DNA of 64,000 bases, taken from NCBI RefSeq assembly GCF_900215505.1, contig NZ_LT907844.1, positions 4,945,078 to 5,009,077 of the forward strand, read 5' to 3'. The notes beneath the pieces were generated by a model. That model saw only the letters and a program-made list of their open reading frames with translations, made no database searches and was not told the DNA's origin. Numbering within the stretch: the stretch's first letter is position 1; each line of letters begins with the position of its first letter. Below, piece after piece: positions 1-9,420 of the stretch. The DNA comes from Cohaesibacter sp. ES.047. GTDB lineage: Bacteria > Pseudomonadota > Alphaproteobacteria > Rhizobiales > Cohaesibacteraceae. The translations under genes and the position numbers were made by a program.

Positions 1-725
1 CGAAGCTGCACACTGGCATTCTCGCCGTTGGCCACATAGGTCGTGATGGCACCACCCGAAATCGTCTGGGACAGGAACTGTGTCTCATCCTGCGCCTGAA
101 CAACCCCGGTGCCGGAAACGGTCGGATCGACCGTGTAACCTGTACCCGGAGTGACCAAGGAACCAGCAGTATCTGTGGTCGAAGGCACTGCAGGCAGGTT
201 GCCTTCGTAGGTGATGGTCGTTGTCGCCTCGGCAGCCATGAAGCCTTCTTTGAAGGTTGTCGGCTTGGGCACCGAGCTTACCGGGTTTCCGGTCGCATCA
301 TCAAGTTCGATCACCGCGAGATAATACCCGGCCTCGTTGACGAAATACCCGTCTTCATCCTGCGTGAAGTCACCGCGACGGGTGTAAAGCGGGGTTCCGT
401 CAAACACCGGCTGCCCGTCAACTTCGCCGATCTTCTCGTAGACGACGAAATAGCCATCGCCCGAAATCGACATGTGCGTTGAGGTATCGGAAGACCCGAC
501 AGGACCAGCCACCGTGTTGGTCTGCCGCGAGTTGGTCAGAACCGAACCGGAAGTCTGGGAGTTCTTGTTGGACGTATAGTTGCTGACCAGATCGACGAAG
601 GCGGTATCGACCCTCTTGAAGCCCACCGTGGACGTGTTGGCAATGTTGCCCGAGATATTCTGCATTGCAGATGACTGCGCACTCAGGCCGGAAACTGACG
701 TTGTAAGCGCCGAATAGAGACTCAT
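1..725 (-). CDS. flgE: Flagellar hook protein FlgE, N-terminal part (runs off the left edge)
   Basis: FlgE is the building block of the flagellar hook, exported by the flagellar type III system. About 241 residues are visible. The N-terminus (MSLYSALTTSVSGLSAQSSA) carries the coiled flagellar rod/hook signature, followed by NISGNIANTSTVGFKR, the conserved motif of the rod/hook/hook-filament family. Further on, GDGYFVV and LYTRRGDF are typical of hook proteins. The start at 725 has an AAAGGGG ribosome binding site about 7 bases upstream. The gene continues past position 1, so its length and C-terminal domain cannot be judged. FlgF or FlgG share the N-terminal motif, but the longer Thr/Ser-rich domain after residue 110 favours FlgE. 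Confidence 0.88.
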   Translation of the reverse strand, partial: MSLYSALTTSVSGLSAQSSAMQNISGNIANTSTVGFKRVDTAFVDLVSNYTSNKNSQTSGSVLTNSRQTNTVAGPVGSSDTSTHMSISGDGYFVVYEKIGEVDGQPVFDGTPLYTRRGDFTQDEDGYFVNEAGYYLAVIELDDATGNPVSSVPKPTTFKEGFMAAEATTTITYEGNLPAVPSTTDTAGSLVTPGTGYTVDPTVSGTGVVQAQDETQFLSQTISGGAITTYVANGENASVQL

Positions 726-1066
726 GTTACACCCCTTTGACCGGATACAAATCTAATTACAGGTCTAAGAGCAAAAAGCGGGCCATTTTGCCTGCTAAAA
801 TTTATCTATAAATTTCAATTACTTAAAAATATTTACTCTTTGTTAAGCAGGAAAGAATGGCCACATTCCAGAAACAATCGGAAAAAATTTCCCTGTTTTG
901 TATGTCCATGTATTTCCGCCCCTCCACAAAAATGCGGAGCATTGGCAAACAGTCCCGGGCTTGCCTTCAACCAAGTTTGCATTGCAACAGGAGATCGCCT
1001 CAATATAGTCGGTACGAGCGATCGCCCTTAAGATGGCAACGAAACAAAGCGGGAAAGAGGAACCAG
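726..1066. other. Divergent intergenic region between flgE and the MoxR gene
   Basis: This 341-base gap separates two divergent genes and must hold both promoters. It is AT-rich at about 795-845. It contains a long imperfect inverted repeat with arms at 781-796 and 846-862. The short open frames here have no ribosome binding site and no recognisable protein, so I see no gene. Confidence 0.6.
781..862. repeat. Inverted repeat with AT-rich centre
   Basis: The left arm has GGCCATT at 781-787 and CCTGCT at 791-796. The right arm has AGCAGG at 846-851 and AATGGCC at 856-862. The two blocks in each arm pair exactly, with a 3- versus 4-base internal spacer. The 49 bases between the arms are almost all A and T. 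It could be two operator sites for one regulator in the divergent promoter, or an RNA stem. No terminator-like U-run lies at the right place. Confidence 0.55.
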
Positions 1067-1909
1067 ATGCGATTTGAAGGCACATCCGATTATGTAGCGA
1101 CCGAAGACCTGCGCATTGCGGTCAACGCTGCGGTGACTCTGGAACGTCCTCTGCTCGTCAAAGGAGAGCCGGGAACGGGCAAGACCGTGCTGGCCAAGGA
1201 GATAGCAACCGCCCTCGGCGCGCCTCTGATCGAATGGAGCATCAAGTCGACCACCAAGGCCCAACAAGGGCTTTACGAATATGATGCCGTGTCCCGCCTC
1301 AGAGACAGCCAACTGGGGGACGAGCGCGTCAGGGACATAGCCAACTATATTCGTCGCGGCAAAATCTGGGAAGCCTTTGCCTCCGAGACGCGCCCCGTCC
1401 TGCTGATCGACGAGATCGACAAAGCCGACATCGAGTTTCCCAACGACTTGCTGCAGGAACTCGACCGCATGGAATTCCACGTCTATGAAACCGGCGAGAT
1501 GGTCAAGGCGCGGCAGCGACCGATCATCCTGATCACCTCCAACAATGAAAAGGAGCTGCCCGACGCCTTTTTGCGCCGCTGCTTCTTCCATTACATCCAG
1601 TTTCCCGATGAAGAGACGATGCGCGCCATCGTCGAGGTGCATTATCCGGGCATCAAGCAGCGACTGCTCAATCAGGCCCTTGGCATCTTTTTCGCCGTAC
1701 GCGAGGTGGCAGGCCTTAAGAAGAAACCCTCAACCTCGGAACTTCTCGACTGGATCAAGCTGTTGCTCAATGAAGATATCGATCTTGAAACCCTGCGCGA
1801 GGCCGATCCCACCAAGGTGATTCCGCCACTACATGGCGCACTTCTAAAGAACGAGCAGGATGTCCACCTGTTCCAGCGCCTTGCCTTCATGGCACGCGGC
1901 CAGCGCTGA
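1067..1909 (+). CDS. MoxR-family AAA+ ATPase
   Basis: A 280-residue AAA+ ATPase of the MoxR class, a chaperone-like group that usually works with a vWA-domain partner to mature or activate other proteins. Walker A is GEPGTGKT (residues 33-40), Walker B is VLLIDEID (111-118), and ITSNNEKELPDAFLRRC holds the sensor and arginine-finger region. The frame is open further upstream to 857, but the ATG at 1067 is chosen because GAGG precedes it and homologous proteins begin MRFEGT. The likely partner, a CoxE-like vWA protein, is not adjacent but lies at 6903-8081 on the same strand. The gene converges with the oxidoreductase at 1927. Confidence 0.9.
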   Translation: MRFEGTSDYVATEDLRIAVNAAVTLERPLLVKGEPGTGKTVLAKEIATALGAPLIEWSIKSTTKAQQGLYEYDAVSRLRDSQLGDERVRDIANYIRRGKIWEAFASETRPVLLIDEIDKADIEFPNDLLQELDRMEFHVYETGEMVKARQRPIILITSNNEKELPDAFLRRCFFHYIQFPDEETMRAIVEVHYPGIKQRLLNQALGIFFAVREVAGLKKKPSTSELLDWIKLLLNEDIDLETLREADPTKVIPPLHGALLKNEQDVHLFQRLAFMARGQR

Positions 1910-1926
1910 CGCACGCCCCTCAAAGC

Positions 1927-3228
1927 TCACGGGTGGTGAGAGCGCCGCTCTTCCCACCAATCCATCGCCTGAAGGCCCCAATAGACCATCTGCGTGCCGA
2001 CGCGCCCGACCGGGCCGCCACCCCAGCGCGCCTTGAACGGTGCGAACAGCTTGTAGTGATCGGACACCCCGGCAATGCCTTGCGCGGCGGCCATGCCGAT
2101 GCTCGCGGTCGCATTGAGTCCATGCCCACCGGTCGCGGTCGCTGCCCAGATCCCCGGCTCCAGTTCTTTGAGGATCGGCATCTTGTGCAAGCAATAGCCC
2201 ATCAGGCCCGCCCACGCGTGGGTCACCTCGAAGTCCCCCAACTGCGGATAGATGCTCACAATGTCCCTTTTGAGCATTTGCGCCAGTTTGGCAGGCTCGG
2301 AGCGGCGGGTCGTCATGCGGCCACCCCACAACAGGCGTTCGCCGCCATCGACCAGCCGGTAATAGTCTCCCGCCCTTCGCGTATCCCCGATGCAGCCGCG
2401 ATAGCGAATGGCGTCAGACAACCGCTCCCCCATGGGCTCGGAGGTGATGACATAGGTCGCGACCGGCAGAACCGCCCGCTCCAGTCGGGGATAAAGATCC
2501 TTCATGTAAGCGCTGCCACAAAGCAGCACAGCACCGGCCCTGACGGACCCGCCATCGTCCGTTTCGATCCGCCATGAACCGGCTTCCTTTATCAGACATC
2601 GGGCCTTGGAATGCTCGCAGATTGCCCCGCCGAGGCGTTTGATGTCCCGAGCGAGCGCCAACGCATAATTGAGCGGCTGGATATGAAAGGCCCTTGGATC
2701 GTCCATCCCTTGGAAATAGCGCCCGCTAGAGAGGACCTCGCGCACCCTCTCGGTTGGCCAATAGCTGTAACTGGTGCCAAAGCGCTCGTTGGTTTCAGTC
2801 ACGCGCGCCTCAAGGCCCGCCGCATCGTCATGGCGCAAAACACGCAACCAGCCATCCTCGACAGAAACCCCGGGTGCCTTTAGCTCATCAATCGTATGGC
2901 GCACATAGTCTGTGCCTTGCCGCGAAAGGGAGAAAAGCGCCTTTGCTTGTTCCAGACCCAGCCAGTCTTCCAACTTGCCCAGCCCTTCCGCGTAGCCGTC
3001 CGAGACAAATCCGCCATTGCGGCCCGATGCGCCCCAGCCGACGCGGTTTTCCTCGATCAGGACGACATGCTTGCCCAGTTTCAGCAGCTCGCGCGCAGCG
3101 GTCAGACCAGCAAGTCCCCCGCCGATTATCGCCACCTCGCACTCCACATGATCCGCTACGGGTGGAAAGGAATCGGATTCTACCTTTGAATCCTTGTAAT
3201 AGCTGTCGATATAGTCACGAACTGTCAT
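1927..3228 (-). CDS. FAD-dependent amine/amino-acid oxidoreductase (DadA/PuuB-like)
   Basis: A 433-residue flavoprotein of the DAO family (glycine/D-amino-acid oxidase group). The dinucleotide-binding GGGLAG lies at residues 36-41, and the FAD-contacting GWGASGRNGGFVSDG motif follows. The C-terminal TGGHGLNATASIGMAAA closes the FAD site. The overall pattern is close to gamma-glutamylputrescine oxidase (PuuB), which oxidises a polyamine conjugate, but no other polyamine gene is nearby, so the substrate is open. It stands alone, converging with the MoxR gene and divergent from the SixA-like gene. No strong ribosome binding site is seen at the chosen start. Confidence 0.85.
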   Translation of the reverse strand: MTVRDYIDSYYKDSKVESDSFPPVADHVECEVAIIGGGLAGLTAARELLKLGKHVVLIEENRVGWGASGRNGGFVSDGYAEGLGKLEDWLGLEQAKALFSLSRQGTDYVRHTIDELKAPGVSVEDGWLRVLRHDDAAGLEARVTETNERFGTSYSYWPTERVREVLSSGRYFQGMDDPRAFHIQPLNYALALARDIKRLGGAICEHSKARCLIKEAGSWRIETDDGGSVRAGAVLLCGSAYMKDLYPRLERAVLPVATYVITSEPMGERLSDAIRYRGCIGDTRRAGDYYRLVDGGERLLWGGRMTTRRSEPAKLAQMLKRDIVSIYPQLGDFEVTHAWAGLMGYCLHKMPILKELEPGIWAATATGGHGLNATASIGMAAAQGIAGVSDHYKLFAPFKARWGGGPVGRVGTQMVYWGLQAMDWWEERRSHHP

Positions 3229-3431
3229 GTTATTGTAGCCTGTCGCGCTAGAATGGCCCCACTTGCAGAATCCGGCTGAAGCGAATGGTCAGCAAGCACA
3301 CCATTCACGTTATGCTTGAGGGCCGCGTCGATCCAGCCCGCCCAGAAGCAATTCGCACGGTTTTCACAGCCCGGTGCCTGAAGACGGCTGTGATACCCAT
3401 TGCCGGGGATCGGAAATCAAGGAGATACACC

Positions 3432-4001
3432 ATGCTCAGACTATTCTTGCTGCGCCACGCCAAATCCTCCTGGTCGGATCCATCGCTGCACGACTTTGAC
3501 CGCCCTTTGAACAAGCGCGGCCTCAGCGACGCACCGAAAGTGGCCTCAGTGATGCGCGAGCGGGGATATCATCCCGACCGGATCCTGTGCTCGTCGGCCC
3601 AACGCACCAAGGAGACCTTGGCCGGCTTCATTCCCGCCCTTACGGGCGAGGTGAGCCTTCATCTCATGGATGCGCTCTATGAGGCCAACGCCCCTGACTA
3701 TCTCGCCCAGATCAAGTCAAATGCCAAGAATGCCAGACAGCTGCTATTGGTGGGCCACAACACCGGCCTGCAGGAGACCGCGTTGCGGCTCATCGGTTCG
3801 GGCGACAAAAAGATGATCGCCTCAATGGAGAAAAAATACCCCACCGCGGCGCTTGCCGTGATCGATTTCCCCTGTCAGCAATGGGACGATATAGAACCGG
3901 GCAGCGGTCAACTGGTCGACTTCATCCGGCCGCGCGACATCCCCACCGATCTTGAGGATCTCATCGTCGAAAACCCGGCCCCGACCTTCTTTCGGCGCTG
4001 A
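3432..4001 (+). CDS. SixA-like histidine phosphatase
   Basis: A 189-residue histidine phosphatase superfamily member. The catalytic RHAKSSW motif is at residues 8-14 (nucleophile His9) and the second histidine is in LLVGHN (His109). The RHAKSSW form is typical of the SixA group, which in E. coli acts on phosphohistidine in a phosphotransferase protein. The frame extends upstream to 3285, but the ATG at 3432 follows GGAGAT and places RHA at the expected distance from the N-terminus. A short gap leads to ycjX on the same strand. The target is unknown. Confidence 0.85.
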   Translation: MLRLFLLRHAKSSWSDPSLHDFDRPLNKRGLSDAPKVASVMRERGYHPDRILCSSAQRTKETLAGFIPALTGEVSLHLMDALYEANAPDYLAQIKSNAKNARQLLLVGHNTGLQETALRLIGSGDKKMIASMEKKYPTAALAVIDFPCQQWDDIEPGSGQLVDFIRPRDIPTDLEDLIVENPAPTFFRR

Positions 4002-4117
4002 ACCTCCCCCGCTCCAGCTCAATTGCTGTTTGAATTCTCGTCCGGACCTGCCTACATGCTTAGGCAGGCCATGCGTCCAATCGCAAACGGGCCGGGTGAA
4101 GCAGAAAGCGGCAAGGA

Positions 4118-5662
4118 ATGAACATTTTCGAAGAGGTAAGAATCGCTGCAGCCAATCTTGGCGACTTCGCAAGCGACATGACCGAACCATCGGTGCGCCT
4201 TGGCGTGACGGGGCTGGCCCGGTCCGGCAAGACCATTTTCATCTCGTCCAGCCTTCACAACATCATTCATGGTGGACGTCTGCCCCGCTTCGACGCCCAT
4301 GCGACAGGCCGCATCGGCAACTCGGAAATCGCACCGCAGCCAGACACCATGATCCCGCGCTTCCGCTATGAGGATCACGTTGCCGACCTGACCAATGAGC
4401 GCGTCTGGCCGTCCTCCACCAGCCGCACCAGTCAGGTCCGCCTGTCGATGCGTTACCAGTCCCGGGACAGCCTCAAGCGGACCTTCCGCTCGGATCGACT
4501 GGCGATTGATATCGTCGACTATCCCGGCGAATGGCTGCTCGACCTGACCATGATGGAACAGGACTATCGCAGCTGGTCACGCCGCAGTTTCGAGCAGGCA
4601 AACCGCCCCCTCTATCGCCCCTATGCGGAGGCATGGCTGGCGTTCACCGACAGCCTCGAAACGCTCCTCGATAATCCTCAAGAGGGCGACGAGCCAACCA
4701 TCGAGCCCATCGCCCGAAAAACAGCTAGCAACTTTACCGGGTATTTGACAAAGGCCAAAAAGGCACGCGGTGCCTATGCGCTTCTCACCCCCGGACGCTT
4801 CCTCATGCCCGGCGATCTGGAAGACAGCCCCGCCCTCTCCTTTGCCCCCCTTCCCGACCGTTTTTACAGCAAGGACCGCACGAGCCTATGGGCCCGTATG
4901 GAGCGTCTATTCGAGGCCTACAAGCACTCCATCGTGCTGCCATTCTATCGCGATCACTTCGCCCGGCTGGATCGGCAGATTGTTCTGATTGATCTACTGG
5001 CCGCGCTCAATGAAGGCCCCGAGACACTGGCCGAGCTGGAGGAAACCATCACCGAGATCCTTCGCGCCTTCCGTCCCGGATCCCGTTTCTGGCTGCGCAA
5101 TCTGATCTCGCGGCGCATCGACAAAATCCTCTTCGCCGCTACCAAGGCGGACCACCTGCACCACACCTCCCACGACCGGCTCGAAGCCATTCTGGCGCGT
5201 CTCGTTGAACGTGCGGCGCAAAGGCTCGAAAGCTCCGGTGCCGACTATGAGACCATGGCCATCGCGGCGATCAGGGCAACACGGGAAGCCACACTTAATG
5301 TGGAAGGTGAGGAATTGCCATCCCTCGTCGGCATCCCTATGGCAGGTGAATCTCTGGGTGAAGATGAATTTGACGGCGTGTCCGAATTCGCATTATTTCC
5401 CGGTGACTTACCCAAGATAGCTGAATCAGTTTTCAAACCAGTTGAATCACTTTCTAGCCCCGACATTGAATCAGAAGGTGAAGAACAAAGCCCCGAAGCT
5501 GAATCAGCATCTCAAGCGCCCGTCCATTTTGAGGACCCCTTGTGCTTCGTGCGGTTCCGCCCGCCCGAACTTGAGCGCAGCGCCGATGGCACGGCCCTGT
5601 CGCTGCCGCAAATCCGCCTTGACCGCGCCCTTCAATATCTGCTCGGAGACATCCTGAAATGA
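4118..5662 (+). CDS. YcjX-like P-loop protein (DUF463)
   Basis: A 514-residue protein of the YcjX/DUF463 family, P-loop NTPases related to stress GTPases. The P-loop GLARSGKT is at residues 32-39, and DIVDYPGEW near residue 130 is a family hallmark in the switch region. The family is about 465 residues in E. coli. The extra length here is an acidic, Ser/Glu-rich insert around residues 440-475 (ESLSSPDIESEGEEQSPEAE), followed by a conserved end. The stop overlaps the start of the next gene by four bases, so translation is coupled to YcjF. The AAGGA just before the ATG is unusually close. Confidence 0.9.
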   Translation: MNIFEEVRIAAANLGDFASDMTEPSVRLGVTGLARSGKTIFISSSLHNIIHGGRLPRFDAHATGRIGNSEIAPQPDTMIPRFRYEDHVADLTNERVWPSSTSRTSQVRLSMRYQSRDSLKRTFRSDRLAIDIVDYPGEWLLDLTMMEQDYRSWSRRSFEQANRPLYRPYAEAWLAFTDSLETLLDNPQEGDEPTIEPIARKTASNFTGYLTKAKKARGAYALLTPGRFLMPGDLEDSPALSFAPLPDRFYSKDRTSLWARMERLFEAYKHSIVLPFYRDHFARLDRQIVLIDLLAALNEGPETLAELEETITEILRAFRPGSRFWLRNLISRRIDKILFAATKADHLHHTSHDRLEAILARLVERAAQRLESSGADYETMAIAAIRATREATLNVEGEELPSLVGIPMAGESLGEDEFDGVSEFALFPGDLPKIAESVFKPVESLSSPDIESEGEEQSPEAESASQAPVHFEDPLCFVRFRPPELERSADGTALSLPQIRLDRALQYLLGDILK

Positions 5663-6762
5663 CCAAAGACCGACCCAAGCAGGAAGCCTCCAGCAATCCG
5701 CGCAACCGCTCCCCCAGAGCGGTACGCCTTGACCGCGGTGCCTATGGTGACGATGTTGCCCAGCCAACACCGGCGACCGGTGCGACCCTCTCGATCAGTA
5801 CCGACTACGGCGATGAGGGTGGCGACTATTTCGATCAGATCAACGAGCCCGCCGAACCCATCTACCACCCCGTGAAGAAAAGAGGCTGGACTGTCGGCGC
5901 CCTGTTCTGGAGCGCCCTCAGCGGCGTCTTCATGTTGGCATTGGGGCTCTGGCTCGACAATCTCGTGCGATCCCTTTTTGCCCGTTGGGACTATCTGGGC
6001 TGGGTCGGACTGGGCCTCGTCGCCATCGCGATCATGGCGCTTTTCGTCTTCATCGGGCGCGAGCTCCTGGCCCTCAGACGGCTATCTCGCCTTGACCACC
6101 TTCGCGACAAGGTTGCATCTCTTTATGAGAAAGGCGACCGCAAGGAAGCCACCCGTGTGGCGCGTGATCTGCTCGATCTCTATGCGGAACAGCCCTCCCT
6201 CTTCCGCGCTCGTCAGGCCCTCAAACAGGACCTGCCGCACCTGTTCGATCCAGAGGATATTCTGGCCCAGACAGAGCAAACCTTGATGCCGCCCATTGAC
6301 CAGTTGGCAACCCACCGCGTGCATCAGGCGGCAAAGCGCGTCGCGGTCGTCACGGCTCTGAGCCCCCGCGCCCTGTTCGACATTGTTGTCGTTCTAATCG
6401 AGACCGTACGCATGATCAGGGCCATTGCCGAAGCCTACGGCAACCGCCCCGGCTTTGTCTCCATGCTGCGACTGACCGGCCATATCGCTGGGCACCTTGC
6501 CGTTACCGGCGGCATGGCGGCAGGCGAAACCCTGTTCCAGCAAATCATCGGGCACGGCCTTGCGGCCCGCCTCTCGGCCAAACTCGGAGAGGGCGTGCTC
6601 AATGGCATCCTGACCGCCCGCATCGGCCTTGCCACCATCGCGCTTTGCCGCCCGATGCCCTTCACCACCGAGGCCCAGCCCCGGCTCGGTGCGGTGATCC
6701 GAACGCTCCGCGCTCAAACCGATGAGATGGAAGGCAAAACCGACCAGCCTGAAAAGGACTAG
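5659..6762 (+). CDS. YcjF-like inner-membrane protein (DUF697/TIGR01620)
   Basis: A 367-residue inner-membrane protein. The first ~70 residues are polar, then two membrane segments come at roughly residues 76-96 and 112-134. A soluble helical region (LDHLRDKVASLYEKGDRKEA) follows, and the C-terminal DUF697 domain has glycine-rich amphipathic segments around 270-340. YcjF and YcjX occur together in many proteobacteria, and in E. coli they belong to a phage-shock-associated regulon. The four-base ATGA overlap with the preceding gene supports a paired function at the membrane. The precise job is not known. Confidence 0.9.
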   Translation: MTKDRPKQEASSNPRNRSPRAVRLDRGAYGDDVAQPTPATGATLSISTDYGDEGGDYFDQINEPAEPIYHPVKKRGWTVGALFWSALSGVFMLALGLWLDNLVRSLFARWDYLGWVGLGLVAIAIMALFVFIGRELLALRRLSRLDHLRDKVASLYEKGDRKEATRVARDLLDLYAEQPSLFRARQALKQDLPHLFDPEDILAQTEQTLMPPIDQLATHRVHQAAKRVAVVTALSPRALFDIVVVLIETVRMIRAIAEAYGNRPGFVSMLRLTGHIAGHLAVTGGMAAGETLFQQIIGHGLAARLSAKLGEGVLNGILTARIGLATIALCRPMPFTTEAQPRLGAVIRTLRAQTDEMEGKTDQPEKD

Positions 6763-6902
6763 GGACAACACCCCACGAGGTGCAAACACAGCGCAGGCAA
6801 TCCGGCCGGTGACCGGACCGCCCCTTCCCATGGACGACTTGACCCCACTCCCTCGCCTATCCTTTATTGATACAGAGAACCATCAAGCAAGGGGCGACCG
6901 TC

Positions 6903-8081
6903 ATGTTCATTCACTTCTTTGCCGAGTTGCGCGCCGCACGCGTGCCGGTTTCCTTGCGCGAATATCTCATGCTCATGGAAGCCCTCGACGCTGACCTTTC
7001 CGACAAGCGGGTGGAAGACTTCTACTACCTGTCCCGCGCAGCGCTGGTGAAGGACGAGAGCAACCTCGACAAATTCGATCAGGTCTTCGGCACGGTCTTC
7101 AAAGGTCTCGACAGCCTCGCTGATGCCGTTGAGGAAGCCCCCATTCCCGAGGAGTGGTTGAAAAAGCTGGCGGAGAAATTCCTCACCGAAGACGAGAAAA
7201 AGCAAATCGAGAGCCTTGGCGGCTTCGAGGCCCTGATGGAAACACTCAAACAGCGCCTTGAGGAACAGAAAGACCGCCATCAGGGCGGCAACAAATGGAT
7301 CGGCACCGCTGGCACCTCTCCGTTCGGGGCTTATGGCTACAATCCCGAGGGCGTCCGTATCGGCCAGCACGAGAGCCGCCACAGACGCGCCGTCAAGGTC
7401 TGGGACAAACGCAATTTTCGTGATCTGGACGGAGACAGGGAACTGGGCACCCGCAACATCAAGATCGCCCTTCGCCGCCTGCGCCAGTTCGCTCGCACGG
7501 GCAGCGCTGATGAGCTTGACCTGTCCGGCACCATTCGCAACACGGCTCACAAAGGCTATCTCGACATCAAGATGCGCCCGGAACGACACAATGCAGTCAA
7601 GCTGCTTCTGTTCTTCGACATCGGCGGCTCCATGGATGATCATATCCGCATTTGCGAAGAGCTTTTCTCTGCCGTGCGGACCGAGTTCAAGCATCTGGAG
7701 CATTTCTACTTCCACAATTGCCTGTATGAATATGCTTGGAAGACCAACAGCCGCCGCTTCTCCGAACGCCTGTCAACGCAGGATCTGCTCAACCGTTTCG
7801 GTCCGGACTACAAGGTCGTTTTTGTTGGCGACGCCTCCATGTCACCTTATGAGATTTCCCACCCGGGAGGGTCGGTTGAGCACTGGAACGAGGAACCCGG
7901 CCACGTTTGGCTAAACCGCGTGCGCGACACCTACGACCATATTGTCTGGCTCAACCCAACACCGCAGTCTCACTGGCGGTTCTCCCATTCCACCACTATG
8001 ATCAACGATCTGATGGAAGGTAAAATGTTCCCGCTCACGCTGGAGGGCATCGACGGAGCCATGAGAGCCCTGATGCGCTAA
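6903..8081 (+). CDS. CoxE-like vWA domain protein
   Basis: A 392-residue protein of the CoxE/COG3825 type, with an N-terminal helical domain (MFIHFFAELRAARVPVSLRE) and a C-terminal von Willebrand A domain. The metal-site sequence near residue 237 reads FFDIGGSMDD, where GG replaces the usual first serine of DxSxS, as is common in this family. Such proteins usually pair with MoxR ATPases, and the likely partner is at 1067-1909. The start at 6903 has AGGGG about 9 bases upstream. It follows ycjF by 140 bases and may be in the same transcript. Confidence 0.85.
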   Translation: MFIHFFAELRAARVPVSLREYLMLMEALDADLSDKRVEDFYYLSRAALVKDESNLDKFDQVFGTVFKGLDSLADAVEEAPIPEEWLKKLAEKFLTEDEKKQIESLGGFEALMETLKQRLEEQKDRHQGGNKWIGTAGTSPFGAYGYNPEGVRIGQHESRHRRAVKVWDKRNFRDLDGDRELGTRNIKIALRRLRQFARTGSADELDLSGTIRNTAHKGYLDIKMRPERHNAVKLLLFFDIGGSMDDHIRICEELFSAVRTEFKHLEHFYFHNCLYEYAWKTNSRRFSERLSTQDLLNRFGPDYKVVFVGDASMSPYEISHPGGSVEHWNEEPGHVWLNRVRDTYDHIVWLNPTPQSHWRFSHSTTMINDLMEGKMFPLTLEGIDGAMRALMR

Positions 8082-8211
8082 TCGGTATCAATGCCCATCC
8101 GGTCATGACCGCAGCCTTGAGGCATATCTGCAAAGCGGGATTGTTTCCAAACCACCCATCGGCTATGGATAGCGTCATACTTTCCGATTTCGATTGCATG
8201 GATCTCCGCAC

Positions 8212-9420
8212 ATGTTAGCCCGTTCGACAGGCGCCAGCAGCTGGCGCACCCCATTTGTCCTGCTGATGCTCATGGCTGCGGCCAACCAGCTCGGCTTTGC
8301 CAGTTGGTGGAACCTGCTCAACAACTTCGCCGTCAACGAAGTTGGCTATACGGGTCGGGAGATCGGTATCCAGCAATCGATCCGCGAGATTCCGGGCTTT
8401 CTGGCCTTCACTGCCGTTTTCGTTCTGCTGATCATGCGCGAGCAGACATTGGCGCTGCTGGCGCTTCTGTTCCTTGGTGTCGGCGTCGGTATCACCGGGC
8501 TGTTGCCGTCGGTCTATGGGCTCTATTTCACGACGATCATCATGTCGATTGGCTTTCATTATTATGAGACGACCAATCAGTCCCTGTCTCTGCAATGGTT
8601 GCCGAAGGAAACAGCGCCAGCCCAGATGGGCCGCATCCTGTCGGTCGCCGCGATGGCCCAGCTCGTCGCCTATAGCGTCATTTTCGTCACATGGAAAAGC
8701 TTCAACCTGTCCTTCGCGCTGGTGTTTGGCATCGCCGGGGCCATGACGATCACCATGGTGACCTTTCTGGCCTTCACCTTCCCGCACTTTACGGCCCCCC
8801 ACCCTCAGCGCAAGAAGCTGGTGCTGCGCTCGCGCTATTGGCTCTATTATGCGCTCACTTTCATGGGTGGTGCCCGCCGACAGATCTTCACCGTGTTTGC
8901 CGGCTTCATGATGGTCCAGCGCTTCGGCTATGAAGTAGACGAGATTTCCGCGCTCTTCATCATCAATTGCCTGTTCAACCTGGTCTGCGCACCCTACATC
9001 GGCAAGTTCATCGGTAAGTTTGGCGAACGGCGGATGTTGACCATCGAATATATCGGGCTGATCATTGTCTTTGTCAGCTACGCGCTGGTCACAAACCCTT
9101 GGATCGCAGCGGGCCTCTACGTCATCGACCATGCCTTCTTTGCCATGGCGATTGCCATGAAGACCTACTTCCAGAAAATCGCCGATCCGACAGACATCGC
9201 ACCGACTGCAGGTGTGGCCTTCACCATCAACCACATTGCAGCCGTGGTCATTCCGGCCCTGTTCGGGCTGATCTGGCTGGTCAATCCTTCGGCTGTTTTC
9301 TATATCGGAGCAGCCATGGCCTTTGGGTCTCTGGTGCTCGCCCGACTGGTGCCGCGTGATCCCGTGGAAGGCAACGAATGGGTCGGTCGTCACACAGGCG
9401 CACCACAGGCCGCAGAATAG
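8212..9420 (+). CDS. MFS transporter
   Basis: A 402-residue, highly hydrophobic protein with about 12 predicted membrane segments and a central basic loop (HPQRKKLVLRSRYW) between the two halves, as in the major facilitator superfamily. No substrate-specific motif is recognised. The ATG at 8212 is preferred over the TTG at 8194, although neither has a strong ribosome binding site. Its stop codon directly abuts the stop codon of the convergent methyltransferase gene (9420/9421). Confidence 0.85.
   Translation: MLARSTGASSWRTPFVLLMLMAAANQLGFASWWNLLNNFAVNEVGYTGREIGIQQSIREIPGFLAFTAVFVLLIMREQTLALLALLFLGVGVGITGLLPSVYGLYFTTIIMSIGFHYYETTNQSLSLQWLPKETAPAQMGRILSVAAMAQLVAYSVIFVTWKSFNLSFALVFGIAGAMTITMVTFLAFTFPHFTAPHPQRKKLVLRSRYWLYYALTFMGGARRQIFTVFAGFMMVQRFGYEVDEISALFIINCLFNLVCAPYIGKFIGKFGERRMLTIEYIGLIIVFVSYALVTNPWIAAGLYVIDHAFFAMAIAMKTYFQKIADPTDIAPTAGVAFTINHIAAVVIPALFGLIWLVNPSAVFYIGAAMAFGSLVLARLVPRDPVEGNEWVGRHTGAPQAAE

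Noticed and set aside
840-1031. 63-codon frame in the flgE-moxR gap
   Set aside because: Its start lies within the right arm of the inverted repeat and it has no conserved features.
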